This document shows, one piece after another, positions 17,865-25,649 of a stretch of DNA of 43,011 nt (position 1 is the stretch's first letter; each line of letters starts with the position of its first letter). The DNA comes from Candidatus Hydrogenedentota bacterium (lineage in GTDB: Bacteria; Hydrogenedentota; Hydrogenedentia; Hydrogenedentales; JAEUWI01). The notes beneath the pieces were generated by a model, which saw only the letters and a list, made by a program, of their open reading frames with translations, had not been told where the DNA came from and did no database searches. The stretch is taken from the NCBI GenBank assembly GCA_019637335.1, contig JAHBVV010000041.1:1-43011 (forward strand). The letters are read 5' to 3'. Position numbers and translations under genes: made by a program.

Positions 17865-18130
17865 GGGCAGCCTTGGGCCGCAACCGAAGAAATGATCACC
17901 ACGAAGGGCGCGAAGGTCACGAAGAAAAACAGAGAATAGCTTTAACCGAAGAGAACGCAGAGAGCGCATAGGGTGATTTCTGGTACGCAGATGGATTGGG
18001 TGGATGATCGAGAGAGTGCATCCTTAACCACGAATGAACACCAATGCACACGAATGCATCGGGAGCGGCCGCAGGCGGCGATCAAGAATTGCGCCCACGG
18101 ATTGCACTGATGACACGGATAGAAAATCAG
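17865..18130. repeat. Long intergenic repeat, family 2, copy 2
   Basis: This occupies most of the gap between two convergent genes. It is very similar to 42290-42580: GATCACCACGAAGGGCGCG, GATTTCTGGTACGCAGATGG, GGATGATCGAGAGAGT, TTAACCACGAATGAACACC and GACACGGATAGAAAAT follow in the same order and spacing. A frame starting MHTNASG appears in both copies but is simply translated repeat. Confidence 0.88.
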
Positions 18131-18143
18131 ACGTTGAGGCCCC

Positions 18144-18178
18144 AAGAAAACGCCCCGGGAGTGGGCGCTCCCGAGGCG
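18144..18178 (-). terminator. Intrinsic terminator of the sugar isomerase-like gene
   Basis: On the minus strand, 23 bases after the stop codon, CGCCTCGGGAG pairs with CTCCCGGGGCG across a short loop (18151-18178). It is followed by TTTTCTT. The stem is 11 bp with one G-T type mismatch. This is a standard Rho-independent terminator for the gene ending at 18202. Confidence 0.85.
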
Positions 18179-18201
18179 AAGAACTTTGGGTCCGACAGGA
18201 A

Positions 18202-19053
18202 TCAGGTTGCTGCTTTGGCTTCGTCCACGATGGCCATGAGCCGGCGTCCATATTCGGTGTAGGAGTTGTAGAGCAACTCCTTGTCGCTGGTGGTTTCGCC
18301 GGTGTGGATGACGGCGGCGAGGTGGGGTTCGATGGAGAACCCGCCGTCGTATCCGCGCGCCAGCAGGTCGGCGATGGTTTCTCGGACGAATCCCTGGCCT
18401 TCTCCGCAATAGCAGTAGACCGGCTCGCCGTCCACGATGTTGGCGTCCTTGATGTGGACGTAGACGATGTGCTCGCGGACTTTCTGGTAGTACTCCCAGG
18501 CGTCCTGCTTGTAGCTGACGGGGTTTCCGGTGTCGTAGACGACCTTGAGCGCGGGGCTGTTCACCTCGCCGAGGAGGATGTTGCTGTTGTCAGCGGAAAG
18601 GCCGCCCCAGCCGCTGCAATTCTCGTGGGCGAGGGTGATTCCGCCGTCCTCCGCTATTTTGGCCAGGGTTTTCATGCGCGCGATGGCCTCGTTGCGCCAG
18701 GCGGATTCCTCGACGGGGTTATTCTGGTCGTTGGGATAGCTCATGACGCGGATGAAGGGGGTCCCGAGGGTCTTCATGCGTGGTATGGCGCGCTGGAGGT
18801 CGCTGATATCGAGCTGGGGGTCGCACGTAATGGGGCGTGCCCAGTTGGCGATGGCGCTGCCGAAGCAGGAGACGTTCATTTTTGCGGCTTCGAGCGCCTC
18901 GCAGACGGCGTCGAAGGTATCGTCCGAGATCTGGGTGATATTGGTGCCGTCGATCATCCGGAGTTCGAGGTGGTTCCACCCGAGTTGCTTGTGGGCCTTG
19001 ATCTGGACGCCGATAGGCTGTCCGGCTTCGTCGCTGATACCGGAAAAGAACAT
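18202..19053 (-). CDS. Xylose isomerase-like TIM-barrel protein (sugar phosphate isomerase/epimerase family)
   Basis: 283 residues starting at an ATG with AAGGA about eight bases upstream. The fold is the AP_endonuc_2/xylose isomerase-like barrel. Metal-binding acids and histidines appear in the expected order: AHENCSGWGG (Glu), VVYDTGNP (Asp), VHIKDAN (His and Asp) and SIEPHL (Glu). There is no signal peptide, so it should be cytoplasmic. Members isomerise or epimerise sugars, inositols or related acids, and the substrate cannot be told from sequence. It lies 69 bases downstream of a small gene on the same strand and has its own terminator. Confidence 0.9.
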   Translation of the reverse strand: MFFSGISDEAGQPIGVQIKAHKQLGWNHLELRMIDGTNITQISDDTFDAVCEALEAAKMNVSCFGSAIANWARPITCDPQLDISDLQRAIPRMKTLGTPFIRVMSYPNDQNNPVEESAWRNEAIARMKTLAKIAEDGGITLAHENCSGWGGLSADNSNILLGEVNSPALKVVYDTGNPVSYKQDAWEYYQKVREHIVYVHIKDANIVDGEPVYCYCGEGQGFVRETIADLLARGYDGGFSIEPHLAAVIHTGETTSDKELLYNSYTEYGRRLMAIVDEAKAAT

Positions 19054-19122
19054 GCTGGTTTCCTTATTAGGTTTTTACGATCCAAAGGTCAATTGCGCGG
19101 GAGCGGCTCCGCAATCGGGCTA

Positions 19123-19404
19123 CTACTCTTCGAGGTAGACCACGACGCGCTTGCCTTCCCAGCGCGCGCAGGCTCCCGGCGGCACCTTGACGATAAGCTC
19201 GGTGTCGCCGCCGTCGCCGACGGTGATATCGAGCCGGTGCCGGCCTTCTTCCTTATGCTGCTGCCCGCGCCGCACGGCGATCACCTGCCCGTGAACGGCG
19301 GCGTGTGCGGGCGGCGGCGGGGGACCGCCCGATTCGTGTTCCAGACGGTCGATTGGCGCCTTGGGCCGGATCGGGTCGATATAATCGCGAAAATCGTCCG
19401 GCAT
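19123..19404 (-). CDS. Small hypothetical protein, possible translation- or stability-linked beta-barrel
   Basis: 93 residues from the ATG at 19404, with GAGGT seven bases upstream; a GTG at 19413 would add three. The N-terminal half is charged and Pro-rich (PIRPKAPIDRLEHESGGPPPPP). The C-terminal half reads as about five short strands: HGQVIAVRRGQQ, HRLDITVGDGGDTELIVKV and WEGKRVVVYLEE. That pattern recalls small OB- or SH3-like barrels but I cannot name a family. The coding-like strand pattern, good ribosome site and position 69 bases before the isomerase-like gene support it as real and probably co-transcribed. Confidence 0.6.
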   Translation of the reverse strand: MPDDFRDYIDPIRPKAPIDRLEHESGGPPPPPAHAAVHGQVIAVRRGQQHKEEGRHRLDITVGDGGDTELIVKVPPGACARWEGKRVVVYLEE

Positions 19405-19680
19405 ACCATCCACCTCGCGGGCCCCCGTAGCCTGTTCGCTACGGGTACTCTACCGGCGTGGGGGCCGCTGAATCAAGCTGGCGGGGTTCAGAGCAATCGC
19501 ATTTAACTTTCGCGTACGCGCTGATCGCCGGAGGCGAATCCTGGATCCTGCCGGCAGAGATGCCGGCGCTCCAACACGCTCACATTCCTTGAATCAAGGT
19601 TCCAAATCGACATGAGTTCACGCCCAAATGCCACGATCCGGTCTACAACCGACAACTCTCCGGGCGGGTCAGGCTTCGGT

Positions 19681-20232
19681 TCAGCGGACCAGCCCGGTCT
19701 CGACGGTATGGCGGGTTTTTTCGCCGCCGAGGATTTCGATGAGGGTCAGGGCGAAGTCCATAGCAGTGCCGGGACCCCGGGAGGTGATGACGTTACCGTC
19801 GCGCTCGACGCGCCCGCCGGTGCAGCGGACCTCCGGGAAGTCTTCGGCGTTGATAAAGCCGGGATAGGCGGTGACGGTCTTTCCGTCGAGTATGCCGAGC
19901 TTGGCGAGCACGCGCGGGGCGGCGCAAATGGCGGCGATATATTTGCCCTCGGCGTGCATGCGCTTTAGCAGGGCGGTCAGCACGGTGGAACCGGCGAGGT
20001 TATCGGCTCCGGGGAGCCCTCCGGGGAGGACGATCATGTCGAGGTCGTCCAATTCGGCGGCGCTCTCGAGGTCGGTGTCGGGAACGAGGACGACGCCCCG
20101 GCTGGCGACGACGTGCGCGGTGTCCAGGCCGGTGGTGACGACTTCGAAGTTTGCGCGGCGGAGCAGGTCGATAATGGTGACCGCTTCGAGTTCCTCGCAG
20201 CCCTGTGCGAGGGGGACGAGTACTTTGGGCAT
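19681..20232 (-). CDS. DJ-1/PfpI family protein (YajL/ThiJ type)
   Basis: 183 residues. The ATG at 20232 has AGGAG eight bases upstream; the frame continues upstream but with no plausible protein sequence. Cys103 in IAAICAAPRVLA is the nucleophile-elbow cysteine of the family, and Glu16 (GCEELEA) is its usual partner. LPGGLPGADNL and TSRGPGTAMDFALTLIE are family hallmarks. The position of the human DJ-1 His126 is occupied by a Tyr (TVTAYPG). Family members act as glyoxalase or deglycase-like enzymes, or as oxidative-stress protective proteins, in the cytoplasm. The gene stands alone with no clear terminator. Confidence 0.93.
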   Translation of the reverse strand: MPKVLVPLAQGCEELEAVTIIDLLRRANFEVVTTGLDTAHVVASRGVVLVPDTDLESAAELDDLDMIVLPGGLPGADNLAGSTVLTALLKRMHAEGKYIAAICAAPRVLAKLGILDGKTVTAYPGFINAEDFPEVRCTGGRVERDGNVITSRGPGTAMDFALTLIEILGGEKTRHTVETGLVR

Positions 20233-20454
20233 GGTGGAAACTCCTAATCTGCCGTATGCGCTGGATTTGTGGATTCTTCCGTGTTGAGTTCCAGTAATCA
20301 TAGCATTTTCGGGGTGATTGCTTCGAAGAAGGGATGGAAAAGCCGGTCCGGGGCGCGGGGCGCGGATCGCGGATTTATCCCCGCGCCGCAAACGTGTTAG
20401 ACTGCCGCTTCGTATTTCGGTCGGGTTTTCAGCTGGTACGCGGGTGCGGAATCT

Positions 20455-22791
20455 ATGAAGTCTTACTTGTTCGCCGGGGCCATAGCGCTTTTACTTTGCC
20501 CCTGCGCCGTTGAGGCGCTCGAGGCGGGCGCATCGCGGGCCCGTATCGCCGCGCCGCGGGGCGTGCCGCTTGATGGCGACGCATCGCGGCTGGGCCGCCC
20601 TTCGTCGGGCGAGCATGACCCGATTTGGGCGCGCGCGCTGTACCTGGATGATGGCGATACATCGGTATTCGTGGTCAGCCTCGATCTTTTTGCCGTGACG
20701 CCGGGGTTGCGGGCGACGGTGGTGGAGCGCGCGGGGTCCCTGGCGTCGCCGGAGGCCATCATTCTAACCGCGACGCACACGCACAATGGCCCCGGGGGGA
20801 TGGCGGAGTCGCTGCCCTGGCGTTGGACGGCGGGCCGCTACCATCCGGAGATGATCGACACGGTGTCGGACGCGGTTGTGACGGCGATGTCGCAGGCCCG
20901 GGAGCAGAAGCGCCGGGCGACGCTGGGTTACGGCACGGCGGTGCAGCGCGTTTTGTCGGCGAATGTCCGGGGGGCTGAAGCGCCGATCGACGAACAGATT
21001 GGGGTAATCCGGGTTGACGACGCCGACGGGAAAGCCATCGCGATCCTGACCAGTTTCGGGGCGATGCCGGATCTGGTTCCGGAGTCGGATTATTATCGCT
21101 TCTCGGCGGATTTTCCGGGCGCTTACTGCCGGGAAATGGAGGCTTTGACGGAGCCGGGTTGTGTGGCGATGTTCCTGAACGGGTCCGCGGCGGGCCAGCG
21201 GGCGGTGGATCCGGAGCGGAACGAAGGGTGGGCGCGTATCGACTCGATCGGGCGGTTGCTCGCGGTGCGGGCGAAGGCGGTGGCGAACGACATGGTGTTT
21301 CACGACGCGAAGTTGACGGTGATGCACCGGGAGGTTCCGGTTCCCGAGGGCATCGGGGAGGCCTACCTCCCGCCGACGGCCCTCATTCAGTTGATCGGCG
21401 TGGAGGGGCTGCTTGTTGCGTTTGTGCCCGGTATAATCACCGCGGAAGTCGCCAGGGACCTGCGAGCGACCGCGATTGCGGCGGGCTACGAGGCGCAAAT
21501 GAGCGCGGGGCCGGCCAACGGTTACCTCGGCGCGCTGGTATCGCGGGCGGCGTGGGCCGCGCCGGAACACGTGGACCTGCCGAACTGGCTGGGTCCGGAT
21601 GCGGGGGACTGGCTTGTGGGCCAGGTTGCCGCACTGGTTGCGGGGGAGCCTTACGCTGAGACGCCGCAGGCCAGCGCGGGCGCCGCGGAGCGGGAGGCCC
21701 TTCCGGGCGGTGTATTGCTGTCGTTTCGCGGCGGCGCCTACGCGCGCGGATACCAGCGCGGGGCCGAAATGCGGGATTTGATACCGGGGCTGTATGAGGC
21801 GCGCGTAGCCGGGGCTGTGCGGGGTGGCGCGTGGCTTCCTCCCGGCGATGGCTGGTTACTCTGGCCGCCCTTCCTTGACCGGGTTCCGGTTGCGCTGCCC
21901 GCCCTGGCGCAATCGGTCCGACCGCGGTTGGCGGGTCTGGGCGAGCACTGGATCGACGAGTTGCGTGGCTTTTCCGGCGGCGCGGGCATGACTCCCGACG
22001 CGGCCTGGCTGCTGCAGAACGCGCCCGCGCAGGAGGGCCCGGATGGGGGGCAGCCGGTGGGGCATACCATGATGGCGCACCTCGGCGGCGCCAAATCCAA
22101 TGGCGGCCCGTCGGTGGCGTGTACGCTTGGTTCGGGTTTGTTTGAACGGCCGGCGGCGGCGCGTGTCGAACCGGATACCGGCCGGTACTTTTTGCAGGCG
22201 GGTCTTGATGGCATCTGGGGGGTGATGGCCGGGATGAACGACGCCGGGGTAGTGGTGGCGGTCACGCGGGATCCAGCGGCGGCGGCACATTCGAATGGGC
22301 CGCCTCTTCCGCTCATCGCGCGCGAATCCCTTCAGTTTGATTCGACCTATGAAGCCGCGCTGGAGCGCCTGCGCGCCGCGAACCATGCGGCGGGCCACCG
22401 CGTGCTGCTGGTGGGCCCTTCTCGTGAAGGCTGGCGCGGCGCCGTTCTCACCTACGGGCGGTCGGTAGCCGTTCGGGAGCAATCCGAGGGCCTGCTTGTG
22501 GCCGTGGATCCGGAAGAGCATTATCCCGATGAGGACGCCCGCCAGCGGTACGCGCTGGCGGCGGCGCGTTTCGGGGATGTGGCGGAGGTGGATGCTGGCG
22601 CGCTTCAGGCGTTTTTGCGGGAGCGCGGACCGGATCAGGTGGATGATGGGGGGGCGTGGAACACGGGCGTGCGCCATGCCGCCGTGTTTTCGCCGAGCCG
22701 CCTCAGGGCCGGCCTCGCGTTTGCCGCGGCCGATGGCCAGCTGGGCGAATTCACGGAAGTCGTGCTGAAGAAGGCGCCGCGAAATGAGTGA
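20455..22791 (+). CDS. Secreted fusion of a degenerate neutral ceramidase-like domain and a C45/acyltransferase-like domain
   Basis: 778 residues with a signal peptide (KSYLFAGAIALLLCPCAVEA). Residues about 22-400 follow the neutral/alkaline non-lysosomal ceramidase N-terminal fold (PF04734). TATHTHNGPGG near 106 matches the first zinc-binding motif. The second His region is FGAMPDLV with no His, and the GDVSPN-like nucleophile motif is replaced by NGSAAGQRAVDP near 242, so classical ceramidase chemistry is unlikely. Residues about 419-770 resemble the peptidase C45/acyl-CoA:6-APA acyltransferase fold: AYARGYQRGAEMR, IDELRGFSGGAGM, SVACTLGSG (candidate Cys nucleophile near 555) and GVMAGMNDAGVVVAVT. 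The stop overlaps the start of the next gene by 8 bp, so the two are translationally coupled. Amide hydrolysis at the cell surface is a reasonable but unproven role. Confidence 0.8.
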   Translation: MKSYLFAGAIALLLCPCAVEALEAGASRARIAAPRGVPLDGDASRLGRPSSGEHDPIWARALYLDDGDTSVFVVSLDLFAVTPGLRATVVERAGSLASPEAIILTATHTHNGPGGMAESLPWRWTAGRYHPEMIDTVSDAVVTAMSQAREQKRRATLGYGTAVQRVLSANVRGAEAPIDEQIGVIRVDDADGKAIAILTSFGAMPDLVPESDYYRFSADFPGAYCREMEALTEPGCVAMFLNGSAAGQRAVDPERNEGWARIDSIGRLLAVRAKAVANDMVFHDAKLTVMHREVPVPEGIGEAYLPPTALIQLIGVEGLLVAFVPGIITAEVARDLRATAIAAGYEAQMSAGPANGYLGALVSRAAWAAPEHVDLPNWLGPDAGDWLVGQVAALVAGEPYAETPQASAGAAEREALPGGVLLSFRGGAYARGYQRGAEMRDLIPGLYEARVAGAVRGGAWLPPGDGWLLWPPFLDRVPVALPALAQSVRPRLAGLGEHWIDELRGFSGGAGMTPDAAWLLQNAPAQEGPDGGQPVGHTMMAHLGGAKSNGGPSVACTLGSGLFERPAAARVEPDTGRYFLQAGLDGIWGVMAGMNDAGVVVAVTRDPAAAAHSNGPPLPLIARESLQFDSTYEAALERLRAANHAAGHRVLLVGPSREGWRGAVLTYGRSVAVREQSEGLLVAVDPEEHYPDEDARQRYALAAARFGDVAEVDAGALQAFLRERGPDQVDDGGAWNTGVRHAAVFSPSRLRAGLAFAAADGQLGEFTEVVLKKAPRNE

Positions 22792-24334
22792 GACGATTCG
22801 AAGTTACAGCAGTGGCGGGGCGGGGGTGTACGGTGCTCCCGGATCGCGGGGCCGCACGTTTCGGCGCGTAATGCTTGTTATGTTGGCGGCGGGCGCGGTC
22901 TGGATTTTCTGGACGACCCGGGACACGTGGCCGGCGGAGGCGCTGGTGCCGGGCGAGCAGACGTACCGTATTCAGGCGGCGCGGCTGCTGGCGTCGCGCC
23001 AGGATGCGGCGGGATCGCCGCTGTGGCGGCTGGGGGTGCTCCCGGAGCGCTACCACGCGGTACCGGAGTTGCTTGGCAACAATTTTGGCCTTCCGGACTG
23101 GGTATTGAACAACCTGGTTTCCGGTACCTGCTACATTTCCGGAAAGGACACCCTTGCCTTTTCGGACGTGCTCGTAGTGACGCGCATGAGCCGGATCGGA
23201 TGCCTGATCGAGCGCTACCACCGGTATTTCGGCGGTCCCGAGGTGGATTATGCGGGCGGGCTCGAACTCCGCCGTATGCCGGAATCGGGGGTGTACTACG
23301 CGGTACGCGGGCGCACGCTGGTATTCAGCCCGGCGCGCGACGCGCTGATCGCGGCCCTGACGCTTCCCCTCGACGAATCGCTCGCGCGCCGCGAGGACCG
23401 GGACGGCAGCGCTGCGGGCGATTTGCACGGAACGGTTGCGCCGCGCGAGAGCGATCCGCTGGGCGCCTACATAGAGCGGGCGGATTTCGCGCTGGCGTTT
23501 GCTCCCGGCATGGTGCGGTTTTACGCCGAGGCCCGGATGCGGGCGGCGTGGCGAGCCCCGCTGGACGCGATCGGATCGGGCGGGAGCAGCGGGCCGCTTT
23601 CGGCTCCGTCAAACGGCGGTGTGGTGGTGGCCGGTGATCTGGGCGCGCCGCTGCCGGCGGTCTGGCGCGCGGTGGATGAAATGGCGGGTGGCTGGCTCAG
23701 CGGGACGACGGCGACATGGCCGGGATTCGCCCCGGGCGAAGGCGAGGCTGGCGAACGTTTTCGGGAGGCCCTTCAAGAGGCGATGGGGCCGGGATTTACC
23801 CTGCGCTGGACGGGGGTGGACGTGGACGGCGTGCTCCCTCTGCCGGAGCTGGACGTGTGGCTGGAGACGCGGGCGGACGCCGCCGCCTGGCTGGAGGCGA
23901 TTCCGGCGATCGGCCCGGACGCGACGCCCCTGGCCGATGCGCCCTACCGCAATCCTGACCGTGGCGTGGTTCACTGGCCGCAGGGTTGGGGGTCGGTGTT
24001 TGAGCCGGCGCTGGCGCCAGTTCCGGGGGGCGTGCGTCTGGCGCTCCATGCGGCGCACCTGGAGCAGATCCCGGCGGCCGGCCCTCCGGTTGCGGTTTCG
24101 TCTGACCTGTATATCCGGATCCGGCCATCCGAGGCGCTGGCGCTCATCCAGGAAGCGGGGATGGTTTACGCGGAGTGCGGCCTGATCCGCGGGCATTCGC
24201 TGGCGTCCTTCCAGACCACGATGGACGGGCTCATGGCGGGAACACGGGAGGTTTCCGAGGTCCGGATCGCCGCGGGTTACCGCGATGGCGCGGTCCGACT
24301 GGAGGCCGAGATAGAACTGCGCCCGGGGGGATAG
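22784..24334 (+). CDS. Membrane-anchored protein of unknown function, coupled to the ceramidase-like fusion
   Basis: 516 residues starting inside the end of the preceding gene (8-bp overlap, ATGAGTGA). A single hydrophobic segment at about residues 28-46 (VMLVMLAAGAVWIFWTT) is preceded by Arg-rich sequence, so the large C-terminal part should lie outside the cytoplasm. That part alternates strands and helices, with segments such as YIERADFALAFAPGMVRFYA, LPAVWRAVDEMAGGW and ADAAAWLEAIPAIGP. The layout recalls DUF3352-like proteins, but the match is not strong enough to assert. It has no catalytic motif that I can recognise. Tight coupling suggests that it works with, anchors or presents the ceramidase-like protein. 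Confidence 0.78.
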   Translation: MSETIRSYSSGGAGVYGAPGSRGRTFRRVMLVMLAAGAVWIFWTTRDTWPAEALVPGEQTYRIQAARLLASRQDAAGSPLWRLGVLPERYHAVPELLGNNFGLPDWVLNNLVSGTCYISGKDTLAFSDVLVVTRMSRIGCLIERYHRYFGGPEVDYAGGLELRRMPESGVYYAVRGRTLVFSPARDALIAALTLPLDESLARREDRDGSAAGDLHGTVAPRESDPLGAYIERADFALAFAPGMVRFYAEARMRAAWRAPLDAIGSGGSSGPLSAPSNGGVVVAGDLGAPLPAVWRAVDEMAGGWLSGTTATWPGFAPGEGEAGERFREALQEAMGPGFTLRWTGVDVDGVLPLPELDVWLETRADAAAWLEAIPAIGPDATPLADAPYRNPDRGVVHWPQGWGSVFEPALAPVPGGVRLALHAAHLEQIPAAGPPVAVSSDLYIRIRPSEALALIQEAGMVYAECGLIRGHSLASFQTTMDGLMAGTREVSEVRIAAGYRDGAVRLEAEIELRPGG

Positions 24335-24375
24335 AGGGGCGTGGTCAGGAGGCGCGCCGGGATCGCGCGCCGCTT

Positions 24376-25395
24376 TCAGCGAGAAACCGCCAGCCAGGTT
24401 TCCACGGCATGATCGAGATCGGCGTCGGAGATGTCGCGGTGGAAGACGATGCGCAGGGTTTCCGGCCCCACGGCGAAGACCCGCACGCCCCGTTCCGCGA
24501 GATCGGCCTGGATGCGCTCGGCTTCCGGCGCGCGCAGCATGAGGATATTGGTGGGCGAGGGGAGGACAAAGCGCGATCCGCTGGCCTCGAGGCGCTCCCG
24601 GAACACGCTCGCGCGACGGTGATCCTCCGCCAGATCGGGGATGTGGTGCTCGAGCGCGTAGAGGCAGGCGGCGGCGAGAATTCCCGCCTGGCGCATGCCG
24701 CCGCCGAGTTGCTTGCGGGCGCGGCGCGCTTCGTGAATCGTGGCGGCGTCGCCCGCCAGGAGTGACCCCGCCGGCGCGCCAAGGCCTTTCGAACAGCAGA
24801 AACTGATGGTGTCGCATGGGGCTGCGAGCGTGGCGGGCTCCACCCCCAGCGCCACGCTGGCGTTGAAGATGCGCGCGCCGTCACAGTGAAGCCGGAGGCC
24901 GTTGGCGCGGCAGATCGCGGCCAGGGCGGATACCTCCTCGGGCGTATAGCACGCGCCGCTGCCGCGGTTGGTGGTGTTTTCGATGGCCGCGACCCGTGTG
25001 ATGGCGAAGTGGGGGTCGTCTTTCAGCACCAGCGCGGCTTCCAACTGCGCCGGGGAGATTTTTCCCAGTTCGCCGGGCAGCGGCCGCGCAAGCAGCCCCG
25101 CGAAGCGCGCCAGGTTGCCGCCCTCGTAGTTCACCGGGTGGGATTGTTCGCTGAGGATCACGGCGTCGCCGGGGCGTCCCAGAACGAGAAAGGCGATCAG
25201 ATTCGCCATGGTTCCGCTCGGGACGAAGAGTGCGGCTTCCTTGCCCATCAGGGCAGCGGCGTACGTTTCGAGCCGGTTGACGGTGGGGTCTTCGCGCAGC
25301 ACGTCGTCGCCGACCTCGGCGGAGGCCATTGCGGCGCGCATGGCGGGTCCCGGGCGGGTTACGGTATCACTTCTGAGGTCGACGAGGCGGGCCAT
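24376..25395 (-). CDS. ltaE: Low-specificity L-threonine aldolase
   Basis: 339 residues, fold type I PLP enzyme. It opens with VDLRSDTVTRPGPAMR, the hallmark of threonine aldolases. Lys203 in SFCCSKGLGAPAG forms the Schiff base, Asp172 in LHCDGARI holds the pyridine nitrogen, and EQSHPVNYEGG carries the stacking His. It cleaves L-threonine or L-allo-threonine to glycine and acetaldehyde in the cytoplasm. AAGGAAA lies about eight bases before the ATG. The length is normal. It is convergent with the preceding gene, with 41 bases between the stops, and stands alone as a transcription unit. Confidence 0.93.
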   Translation of the reverse strand: MARLVDLRSDTVTRPGPAMRAAMASAEVGDDVLREDPTVNRLETYAAALMGKEAALFVPSGTMANLIAFLVLGRPGDAVILSEQSHPVNYEGGNLARFAGLLARPLPGELGKISPAQLEAALVLKDDPHFAITRVAAIENTTNRGSGACYTPEEVSALAAICRANGLRLHCDGARIFNASVALGVEPATLAAPCDTISFCCSKGLGAPAGSLLAGDAATIHEARRARKQLGGGMRQAGILAAACLYALEHHIPDLAEDHRRASVFRERLEASGSRFVLPSPTNILMLRAPEAERIQADLAERGVRVFAVGPETLRIVFHRDISDADLDHAVETWLAVSR

Positions 25396-25649
25396 CGGGG
25401 GTTTCCTTGAGCACTTGAAAAGGTCTTAATTCTGAACGGTACAGCACGCCGGATTGTATCTGGTTCGCCGCTGGCATTGAAAGGGGCGCCCGGGTTTTTT
25501 GCGCGTGTCGGAATTGATGCAATTGGCCGTAAAATGCTAAGGTTGGCGCGTCTGTCCCGTGCCGGGTATTCGGAACGGGGTATGGATCGGGCCATACCAC
25601 CCGGCAAGCGGGCTGCCTGCCGTGTCGCGCCTCCGACCAGGGATTCTGT

